64,000 nt of DNA from Amborella trichopoda (taxonomy: Eukaryota > Streptophyta > Magnoliopsida > Amborellales > Amborellaceae): positions 2,652,748-2,716,747 of the forward strand of contig NW_006494916.1 of the NCBI RefSeq assembly GCF_000471905.2, written 5' to 3'. A program made the translations under genes and the position numbers. Positions 11,344 to 22,200 of this stretch are shown here, one piece after another; position 1 is the first letter of the stretch, and each line of letters opens with the position of its first letter. Below the pieces are notes generated by a model. It ran no database searches. It was not told the origin of the DNA and saw nothing but the letters and a program-made list of their open reading frames with translations.

Positions 11344-11892
11344 ATATTGAAATCACAAGGAAAAGTTGAGTCATTTTTGTGTGTTGCCAATGCTTTCTTT
11401 CGCTACATGTATGGGCAGTGATTTTCATACAATGGTTGTATCATAGTATAATGCAACCATACTTCTAAAAAACTATGTTTGTAGTATTTGTATGACCCAA
11501 AGATTTGCACACACTCTCTCTTCATCTTAATAATCAATCTAAAAATAAATAAATAAATAATTTGCACCCTATATAGGGTCAAAATGAGTTCCCTCCACTA
11601 ATGAATTTAGACTTTCTATTAGATGAATTTCAAGATCTAGGCCATTATAAATTCAAAATCATTTTTTATTTTTTAATATTATTAATCTAATGATAATAAA
11701 TTTATCTAAAAATTTTGAAAAGAAAAAAAATCATTCTAAGGCCTAGATAGAAAAGCGTATATTTTTAAATTTAGAACAAAAACAAATGGCCCTAATATAG
11801 TTTTTAAAAAGTTATTGCATTATATTATTATACAACCCTTGTATGAAATAATTACCCTACGCATATTACAATGATATATTGTTACATTTATT

Positions 11893-12737
11893 CTTGGGAA
11901 AATTACAAAAAAAAACCCCAAAATACACTCTCTATGCAACTTACCCCCATCTAAAACTATTATCTCACTTTTTTCCAAAAGTAACCCCCCCCCAACCAAA
12001 AAAGTTTCTTTTTTATGGAAATGCCCTTCATCGTACAAAATGCCCTTTTTTTTTTTAACGGAAATGCACTCCGGCATTCTCAAAGGACGCTCCGGCAATA
12101 CATGCATGGAGCCATAGCGTTTCGGCAGTTGCATAGGGCGCTCCCGCATTGAAGACACAACGCTCCGACATTAGCAAAAAGGTGCTCCGGCAGTACACGT
12201 TCTGGAGACAATGCGCTCCGAAAGTCTCAAAGGGCACTCCGGTAATACATGCTTTGGAGCCACAGTGCTCCGGCAGTTGCATAGGGCGCTCTAGCACTCG
12301 AGAGATATTGCTCTGGCACTCGAGACACATGCGCTCCGACAGTGCATGTTCTGGAGACGACAGTGCTGTGGCATTTGCAAAACGCACTCCAGCAGTGCTT
12401 GTTATGGAGACGAGGCGCTCCGACGGTACTTGTCCTGGAGGCACTCTGACCGTGCCTGTCCGACAGTATTCAAAGGTGTTCCGACAATATATGTTCTAGA
12501 CAGTACGCTCCGGCAGTTGCTTACTACGTTTCGGCAATGTGTTACTTCGATCCGATAGTTAGCGCCAATTGATTGTTTTATACGAGAAACGTATTTTCGT
12601 AAAAAAAAAAAAAAATGAACTTTTTTGGTGGGGGTTATTTGGATAGAAAGCTTCCTTTTAGGAAAAAGTGCGAGAAAACTTTGAATGAGTAAGTTGCATA
12701 AATAATGTTGTTTTGGGAGGACGTCAGATTTACTCTA
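11893..12737. mobile_element. Long-TIR Mutator-like nonautonomous element with internal minisatellite
   Basis: Both arms contain, in inverted order, TATGCAACTTAC, CTCACTTTTTTCC (or near form), AACCCCC and CCAAAAAAGTT, giving imperfect terminal inverted repeats of about 150 bp. The centre is an array of diverged CGCTCCGGCAGT units. No transposase is present. The right edge sits about 180 bp upstream of the methyltransferase ATG. Outer boundaries are approximate and no target duplication is clear. Confidence 0.7.
12061..12560. repeat. Minisatellite of about 30-bp GCGCTCCGGCAGT units
   Basis: At least 15 degenerate units share CGCTCCGGCAGT followed by xCATG(C/T)TCTGGAGAC or TTGCATAGGGCG; two unit types roughly alternate. 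GC content is much higher than in the flanks. Open frames across it on both strands are by-products of the repeat. Confidence 0.85.
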
Positions 12738-12749
12738 CTTAGTACTATT

Positions 12750-12915
12750 GAGAGAGAGAGTGGGGCTCCAATTTGTGTGAGGGGTTGTGACCTTGTGGGG
12801 GGGGGGGGGAGAGTCAGGGAGTCAACGTGGGTGTGGGGGACATAAAGGGTTCTTGTAGAGAGAGAGAGTTAGTTTTGGTGGAGAGAAGTGGGTCTTCAGT
12901 TCTAGAGAGAGAGAG
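12750..12915 (+). promoter_or_regulatory. GA/G-rich leader upstream of the methyltransferase start
   Basis: Contains several (GA)n tracts, a G10-12 run at 12799-12811 and a final GAGAGAGAGAG abutting the ATG. Such purine/pyrimidine-rich 5' leaders are common in plant genes. No clear TATA box is seen between the upstream element and the ATG. Confidence 0.5.
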
Positions 12916-13238
12916 ATGGGTGGGAAGAAGGCGTTGATGGGGATGAGAGATGTTTCGAGCTGCAGCACTTACAACTATGGCGACGCCCTTTACTGGGACA
13001 CTCGCTATATACAAGAAGCAGGCCCCTTTGATTGGTATCAGCGTTACTCTGCTCTTCGCCCCTTTATTCACAGATATATCCCCAAGTCTTCTCCAATACT
13101 CATGCTTGGCTGTGGAAATGCAGGTAATTCAAACCAAATATATCTCTTTTTTTATTCAAAATTCCCTCGTTTTGATGGCTTTGAGTTCATTTTCTCTCTA
13201 TTGTTTTAGATATGGCTTATTTGGAAAGACCCATGACG

Positions 13239-13279
<41 letters not shown>

Positions 13280-16200
13280 GATAAACCATTGAATAGAAAA
13301 TATTTTCTACTAATAACCCACTTCTCTTTTATTGTTGGCAATTTTCTCAATTAGAATTCATTTCTGGGAATTGTTCTTCTTCCTTTACTTCAATTTGCAT
13401 TTTCTCCGTAGTTTTGTCTTCTTTAGGAAGACCCATGGCGCTCTTTCTCTTTCACAAGCAATGGAATTGCTTTTTAATGTTTTCCTGCTGATAACCCACT
13501 TCTTTATTATTATCCTTCTGAAGATTTATGCAATTTTCCCTAAGATATAACCTTCCTTTAGTTGTTTTGGTGAAGATATCTGTGAATTATACTGATTTCT
13601 ATAATTTCAATTATACATATATTCTATTTTTGTTCTTCTGGTGCTGCATGTGAATTTTGTGCAAATTATAACCCACCTTTTCTTTTTTGTTCTGGACTTT
13701 TCCGTGAATTTTCTGTAAATTTTGTTGTTTGTTATGATATCTACTGGTTTTGTGCATTTGCATTGGCTTTTGGGTTATAGGCACTCAAATTGTGCTGGAA
13801 AATTAATCTTGGTTTAAAGTTAACCTTTCTCAAGAAACTTAATCTTGGCTTCTTTTATAAATGACTGTTTGGTACTTGTTGCCTACTTCCTTATTGGAAA
13901 TGTTTACAAAAAGGAGCAAAATTAGGGTTTCAAAAAATTTTCTCCTACTATTGGAACTGGGGTGAGAGTTGTCATGTGCTGAAATACGTAATTTTTTTTT
14001 TTTTAGTAAAGTTAAAAGATTTTTTTTTTTTCCTGGGGAGAGGGCCCCAACCCTTGGTGGTAGGAATTGAGCCTAGGATGTAGCGTTGCAAATTGTCAAG
14101 CACTACCAATCAAGCCAGGGCTCTTTTCCTGATTTTTGTTTTTGTTTCTCAACAAAACTCTTTCCAAATCTATGAAATTTGTTACAACTCCAAAGAGAAT
14201 TCATGAGGCAAATATGTTTAGTCTGGGGTATTTTGAAGCAGTTAGTATTATGTTCGATAATTGATTTGTAAATGATCATAAGGAAAAGTGACAAAAACTT
14301 ATTATTCCTTGCTTGTCTTATGTTGGTGATAGATTCATCATCATCATCATCATCATCATCATAGCCTTTTCCCAATTAATTGGGGTTCATGGTAACTTGT
14401 GGCGAAAGCTTACGTTGGTTTTTACCTAACACAACCCTGCCTTTTTACCCAAGCATGGGATGGGTTAAGGGAAACTTTAAGGTCATCACCCTTCTTAGAT
14501 CAGTGTTGGTGATAGATTAGTTGCATCAATTCCTCTCTTAGTATTAAGATTTCAGAAGTTTTTATTTGGAATAATTAGTTCACTGGTTTTGTTGAACCCC
14601 TTCCTCATTTTTAGAAAAGCTTTCAGTAACCCCATATCACCCATTCTTCCAACTGAAGATAAAAGTGCCCTATAGAAACTTGTTTGTAGAATGTGGTGGG
14701 GCCCCCTCCTTATATAGGACTCCATAGCCTTAGTATGCATTTAAAATTCATCTTGGTCATAGGATTCCAGGTAATTTGTGAGTTGAAAGAGAAACATATC
14801 TGAGCCATTTATCCCATGAATCAGCCACCATGATTTCAGCAGGAGTTTAGGAACCTTATCTCCTGAATCTGATCCACATCCACTTGTAGTCAAACTAGGA
14901 TAAGTCCCAATCAAAAACATAACTTCTATTTTGACTAGAACTTCCTTTTCTCTCACATAAGATGTAGAAATTCAAAGTCAAAATATTTGGTCAAAGATAT
15001 GAAGAATATTTCCAAAACACAAAATATTCATTGCTCCCACAAATCAAAGACAAAATCTTAAACAAAGATTTCCTTGTAAAACAAAATACCTTTTTATTTT
15101 ATTTTTTTGAGACAGTTCACCATAATTGTATCACTAAATAATAGAGTATACGAAAAATAAGGTGACCCTGAAAGGGCACTCTATCCATTGTCCTATAGGG
15201 TCCAAAAATGCTTTACAGTGAGAGAATTACAGATCAAAGAAGCACAAAAAAAGAGGATGGCCGCAAAATCCTAAGGCATTAGAATAGGTGCCGTCCCTAG
15301 CCAATCGATCTGCGTTAGAGTTGGCTTCTCTAAAAGCATGGCACCATGAGATTCTGAAATCACGGGATAAGTGGGAAATGTCGTCGAATATGTTGTCTAG
15401 ACACCACGGCCAAGAGGAGAGATTAGATGCCCATGTGATGACGAACTTGGAGTCCCCTTCCACCACCAGATCGGGACTCCATGAGTGGTCAAACTTTCGA
15501 TGGCCCTCCAAGAGGGCTATGTCCTCGACAAGAGTTGAGTCCGCCATACCGATAGGGCAGGAATAGGATAATAAGGTGCATCCATTACTCGATTGAAGAA
15601 GACCACCAATTCCGGATTGTCCAGGGTTGCCGAGGGAGCAACAATCGAAGTTAAGCTTAATGGATCCCTGTTTTGGTGGTCCCTAGAGCGATGCCCGCAA
15701 GATCCTAGGATAGGTTAGGCGCAGCAAATTCTGCCAACGAAATCAGTAAAGGAGAAGTCCTTCAAGAGCTTGTGGTTTGTGGCCAAGAAGGCCACTAGGT
15801 TCCTGACTTTCTCGATGTTGATCTCTGTCCCCTGAAAATTTTGTGGTTCCTAGTGGCTGAGATAAAGGCTTTCCAAAGTAATCTCCCTTCCTTGGGCCAC
15901 GGAGTTTAGAGAAAAGCTTGAAACAAATAGGGGATGGATCTAGGAGTGACCCAGGGCCACTCGAAATGGCGCAGAATATTGATCCATAAGGCTCTACTGA
16001 ATTCGCAGTGGAGGAAAATATGGGCATTGGACTCTTCAGCCTCCATGCACAAGATGCGTCTATTTGGACATTGCAAACCTCTTCGTTGAAGATGATCAAT
16101 AGCCAGGACTCTCTTGTGGATTGCAATCTAGCAAAACACTTGTATCCTAGGTGGTAAGAAGGGAAACCAAGCTTTGGAGGCTAGAGTGAGGGTGGGACAA

Positions 16201-19200
16201 GCAAGGTTGGGATTGAAGGTGAGGGTTCGAAAAAGGAGGACACCGAGAATAATCCTGATGCTGCTAGAGCTCAAATAATCTTATCGTCTCCAGAGAAAGG
16301 GAGGAATACAGAATGAAGACGTTCAGCCAATGCCATGAAGTCATCGAGTTCGTGATCATTGAGGGGGCTCCTGAAGTTAGGCGTCCAAGATATATAGGAC
16401 CCTGAAACATTGAAGTTCTCGGCCAAAGAGAACTGAGCATCACGGGCTAAGAGAAATAGGTTAGGGAACTGATCCTGAGAGGTCTGTGGCCGATCCAAGT
16501 GTCAATCCAAAACTTCACCCTATTCCCTTCCCATGGTCTTAATCGAATGTGTTGGAGGAAAGTGTCTTGGCACCGAAGGACGGACCCTTAGAAGCCAGAG
16601 ATATGCCCACTGGTTCTGCATTCGGGATTCCAATGGTCATTGCCATAACAATGTTTGTGCTTCATGACCTCCCTCCAAAGGTGGCATGGTTGGGTCGCAT
16701 ACCTCCACCACCACTTGCCGAAAAGGCCATTGTTGTGGGCTTTGAGGTTGCGTATACCCTGGCCCCCCCCTAAGATTTAGGTACATGCGAATATTTTACA
16801 AAAACGCCGATACCCCAAAAACTGCAAACGGGTTGCTGGAATGAAGCCGTCTCGTACAGTTGTCCTCCTGCTCTTCCTTCCCGTCCGCCCAATTCTCCTC
16901 TCCACCCTTACCACCCTCCTCCCTCTCGCCACCTCTTGTCTTCCAACTCCTTCCGTTTAAGAGCTCTTCCTCTTCCTACCCCCTACTCTACAAAACCTAT
17001 GCTCAACTCCTCCAACCACAGAAGGCTCTCCATGTAGTGTCTGGTACTCTTACCCATGCCTCTTCCCCAGTTGCCCCCAACCTTCAGTCCCCCTCTCCTC
17101 CTACCTAGCAGAGAGTCCACTCTGCAGCCTGGTTTTTCCACTAATATCGACATAGAGTTCTGGTCTACACCAACTTCCTATCAGTTTGGCCTTTGCCATG
17201 TTAACCTGAAACCCTGTAGCTACTTCAAAGTAGCATAAGAACAACCACATGTTGTCCACTTCGAGATGGGAGGCGTCGCAAATGACCAACCAACATATCA
17301 CCAGCATATTGTAAATGAGAGATAGATGAGCTTCCCTCGATGATTGAATGCTTTGTGCAAAACTGTGACTGTACATATTTGAAAGAGACTCACTAAACGC
17401 CTCTGCAGTGATAGTAAACATGAAAGGGGGTAAGGGGTCACCCTGCCGGACACCCGTTGAAGCTAGAAAGAACCCTTGGGATCCCATTAATCAAAACTGA
17501 GAAGGTGGCTGAAGAGATACATCCATGAATCCAGGCCCTCTGTTGCTGTCCAAAGCCCATACAACATAGAACTTGGTCAAGCAACTCCCAATCTGCATGG
17601 TTATATGTTTTCTCTCTAGTATAGTTTCATGACTAAGACTGGAGTTTGGATTAGTGTCTTGCTTGAATGTTATTCATGGGTAGTCAGTGCTCAATCTAAG
17701 ATTTGACTATCTTTGACAAAAGCCCTTTGATTGGCTGATATCATTGACTGCAATACCTCTCTTAGTCTTGTATGTAACACTTTGGAGAAGATTTTATAGT
17801 CACTGTTTAACATCGGCCTCAAATCTCTTTTTAACTCTGTTGCACCCTCTGGCATATGCATGAGGGCAATGAACTTGGCGCCTTTAGCCACTGTGGATAG
17901 TGCCTCTTTGGAAAGACTTTGTGAAAAATGCTAGCATGTCAAGTGCAATATAAAGTAGTCGTTAGGAGCATCTGAGAATGTGTCGTAGGGAACAACTCTT
18001 CCCAATTTGGTGGATGAGGACCCTATCAACCTTGATCATAGGGGGTTTAGGAGCATGGTTAGACCAATTGTTAAATGCCCCTGAGAGGGGCATCTACAAA
18101 GTCATTTCTGTAAACAAAATCTGAGAAGCCAATTGTAATAGAGGTTATATGACCATCAATGTTGACAAATTCAGTCGCCTAGGCAGCCGGCTAGGCAGGC
18201 AGGCAGGCTTTAGGAACATCTAGGCAGGCGTGCTCCAAGGTGGCTGCCTAGGAGCCCACCTTCCTTAAGGTGAGTGCCTAGGCGGTGCCTAGATGCAACT
18301 TGGCCAAGTGAAGAAAAATGCCCATGGCCAATGTCAAAGACATGCTTTTTCCCCCTAAAAGGGTGAAAAGAGATTTAAGGGACGTTCTAGCCCCCCAAAA
18401 CCATATATACCTAGTATACGCACGAACACACAAACACACACATGGAACCATATGCTCTCTCTACATATACAGGAAATCAAGAAGGAGATGACCTCCAAGT
18501 GTTCGATGTGAGCCCCCCCCCGGACGAATTACAAATATGTATTCTCTCTCTACATATAAGAAGAAGAGAAATTTGAATGTCCTTCAAATGTTCGATGTGA
18601 GACCTCTCTCTCACACACATGCTTTATCTCACACTCTGTATATAAGATCAGAAAAAGGCAACCCCCCACCCAAAAAAAAGAAAAGAAATTGATTTTAATG
18701 ATTTTGAAAAGATGTTTGCACAACAAAATTTATTTTCAAAAGTATAACTTTAATTTTCTAACTCTTCACTCGAAAGAAAAAAAACCTTAATTTTCTAACT
18801 TAATTACATTTATAAATTGAGAATTATTTTTTACTCAAGATAACATTATGTTTTTTATTAATAAAAAGGATACTGATCATATGTCTTCTAAATACAGTAT
18901 TTAGGATGTATGATAATAATTTTGATATATTCATTCTTCCAAGTAATAAAGATCTCTTAGCCTATTAAGTCAGGGAGCCCATCTAAGGTTTTTAAGTGGA
19001 ACCATTTTTATTGTGCTCTCTCTTCTTTCCCTATAAAACCCTTGACCCTCCCTCTCTCTGCCCTTTTTCTAGCAAAAGCAGTTAACAAAGAGAAGAGCAC
19101 AAAGACAACAATAAAAGATCCCTATTATGGTGTCTTCATATCACTGAGAGACAGAATGTGGAGGAAAGAAGGGGGTGGCAGGGCTCCTTATCTTCGTCTT

Positions 19201-22200
19201 TTGAGAAGACCCTTCCCACCATTACAATAGCGTGTAAGGATCAAAGAGTTTGTAGAGACAAGGAAGTAGTTAAAGTTGATGACCAAGAAAGACAAAAAAT
19301 AGCACATTTTCGATATCTTGGTTCGGTAATCCAGGAAAATAGAGAGATAGAGGAAGATGTCGCACATAGAATTAGAGCTGGGTGGGCGAATCAGAGATGT
19401 GTAACTGGAGTTTTGTGCGATCGCCGCATACCAATGAAGCTGAAGGGTAAGTTCTATAAGACAGCTGTGAGAACATCTTGGCTTTATGGGACCAAATGTT
19501 GGCCGGTCAAGAAACAACATATATAAGATGTGTAGTTGAGATGAGGATGTTGAGATGGATGAGTGGCAAGACAAGAAGGGATAGAATTCGAAATGAATAC
19601 ATTCAGGAGAACTTAGGCGTGGCACCAATAGGTGATAAAATGAGAGAAAATAAACTTAGGTGGGTTGGCCATGTGCAACGTATACCCAATACAACACTTG
19701 TTAGGTGGTTCGAGTTAGTTCAAATGGAAGCCTAAAAAAGGGCAGGGGGCAGGCCCAAAAGGAAATGCTGGAAGTCGTGAGAAAAAATGTGGGAACTTGT
19801 GGCCTCATTGAGGGCATGGCCTCTTTTTTTTTTTAACATTCACACAAGCTTTTCATTCATCTCCAAATAGATTTACAATGTATACAAGAGAAAAACAAAG
19901 AATTAGAAAAAATTGGCAATCAAAGAAACATGGTTAACACCACTCTTGGCTAGGCAGTCTACTTTCTCATTGGCCTTCCCACTGATCAAAAAGCGCTAGG
20001 CAGGTCCTAGGCGGCCTGGGGGGTCCAGGTCGCCCAGCGCATAGGCGGTCGCCTAGAAGGGCTCCCAGAACCTTGGCGGCTGCCCAGTTGAAAAAAATAC
20101 CAAATATCATATTCCAAGTTCAAAAAAAAAAAAAGATAGACGTCGAGAAGAGAATTTTGATAATCCATATTGTTAAAACAGTAAACTGTAAAACCATACA
20201 AGTGTAGGATATAAAAGTCAACACTCAACACAATAGAAATATACAGAAATTCAAAAAATATACAGTTTAACAAAAGTCAACACATGACTCAACACAACAG
20301 TCAACAGTCAACACTCAGCACCAAGAGGCAAGAGTCTTCAGTCGTTATCATCATCATTATCATCATCAGAAGGAATATCAATAGGGCAAGCCTCATCATA
20401 TGCATCAGAGTCGAAGCCACCATCATCAAGGTCATCTCCCTCTTCAATATAACGCTCGTCCTCCTCTATTTTTTCTGAAGTTGCCTCTTCCTCCTCCTCT
20501 TCTTCTCCCTTCCTCTTACTAGTATGTGCAGTCTGTGCATGATGAGGCCCTAGGAGTTTTGGCTGCTCTACCTTTTTCTTTGTGATTCTCTGAACTCAAT
20601 TATTGTATAATTTCCTTCCTGGTAGCCTCAAGTGCATTTTTACACGGGGCAACATCCCCCTTAATATTAGCAAGGTGTTTTTTAAATCGGTAGATACCCC
20701 CATTAGTATCTTTTCCACAATAATTACCTTTAATATGATTTTTATCACTTGGATTCGGGTTATAACCATACTTCCAATCCGGATCACCACTCCAACTAGA
20801 ACCTGGAGAAGATACTTCAATAGAACAAGGCTTATTTTCAAGCTTTTCTGGTTCTTCTAAATTCAGAAGATGTCTAATATCATCCTGAACTGCTTCAAGA
20901 ACCTTTGTACAAGAAGCAACATTACCTCTAACACCAGCAAGGTGTTTTTGAATTGGCTAATACCTCCATTGATATCTTTTTCACTAAAATTACACCTTAT
21001 ACAGTTTTTATCATTTGGTTTTGGGTTGTACCCATACTTCCAACCCGGATCACTTCTTCTAGAAATAGCAAAAATAAATCTATGACAAGGATTTTGTTCT
21101 TGTTTTTATTTTGCATAACTTATATATTGCTTAATCTCCTCTCTGATAGCTTTAAGAACATTTTTACAAGGGACAACATCCCCTTAATACTGCCAAGATG
21201 TTTCTTAAACCGGTTTATGCCTCCTTTTGTATCTTTTTCACAAAAATTGCATCTAACACAATTTTTGTCATTTGGATTCGGGTTGTATCCATATTTCTAA
21301 CCTGGATTTCCACTCCGACTAACTCCTGAAGAAGACATCTCAAAATAAAACAATCAATCTAAAAAATAAAGTTTTGCACTTACTTTGATTGCTCGAACTC
21401 CAAACTTTGAGACACTTCAATCCAATGAAATGTAGTTTTCTGGATGTTTCTTTCTCTCTAAAAAGGGTTCTTGTGAGTTTAGGTCTCAAATGAACCTCAA
21501 ACCCATCCTTCTAACCTGTTATATCTTTAAAAAAAAATGAAAAAAAAAAAAAAGATTTCTGCCTATGGGCGGGGCACAGGCTCTGGGCTGGGCGCTGGGC
21601 AGCCACCTAGGCAAGTTCCGTACTGCCTAGGCGGCCACCTGGGCAAGTTCCGTTCCGCCTAGGCGGCCACCCAGGGACCACCGCCCAGTTTGGCCACCTA
21701 GGCTTGGGCGATGCGCCCAAGCCTTCTGGACCGCCTAGGCGTTGGGCTGACCGCTTTTTTGAACAATGGACCTCCCTATAGCAATGATGGATCTCAACCT
21801 GATGTGACTAGAGAATATCCTTAATTTCATGAAATAAAGATCTTAATCTTCATGGGATATGAAAAGTTCCATTACTCCATCCTATCACATTTGTTAAGTC
21901 TCCTTCAATAATCTTTGTATCCCCCCATCTAGACAACAATTTGATGCCTTCTAAGAGTCCCCCCAGCTTTTGCCTCATTGGCTATAGAATGGCCACATGA
22001 ACTAGAAAACGTACATAAAATATGGTCGAAGTTGTTTCTAATTATCCCCCAAAATCTGTCGGTCCGGGATTTCCAAAACTACTACCATCAAAATTCAATT
22101 TGATTGAATTTAATGGAGGTGGAAGGCAAGTAGCATGCATACGGCTGCTATCAACATGACCCAAGGTTACTACTGCCAAAGGATTAATAATGACTAGGCT

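Larger units (their letters stand above)
15087..18165 (-). mobile_element. L1-type LINE, 5'-truncated and decayed
   Basis: On the minus strand the order is reverse transcriptase fingers (17891-17691), palm (17487-17101), C-terminal region, zf-RVT (16115-15906) and RNase H (15665-15227), the architecture of plant L1 elements. The 3' end is an A-rich tail seen as T-rich sequence near 15087-15110. The endonuclease is missing. Frames are broken many times. Confidence 0.85.

Noticed and set aside
12055..12499. Overlapping open frames on both strands, 116-129 codons
   Set aside because: They arise from the GC-rich minisatellite whose unit lacks stops; no homology or splice context.
14103..14375. 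Minus-strand frame beginning [15 protein letters not shown]
   Set aside because: The Asp run is the (ATG)n tail of the RTE-like element read in frame.
16860..17108. Pyrimidine-rich plus-strand frame resembling a PPR protein N-terminus ([16 protein letters not shown])
   Set aside because: It lies within the decayed L1, has no PPR repeats after it and no splice signals; possible small insert, but too weak to call.
19188..19628. 146-codon minus-strand frame
   Set aside because: It is the shadow of the RTE reverse transcriptase C-terminus, which reads on the plus strand.
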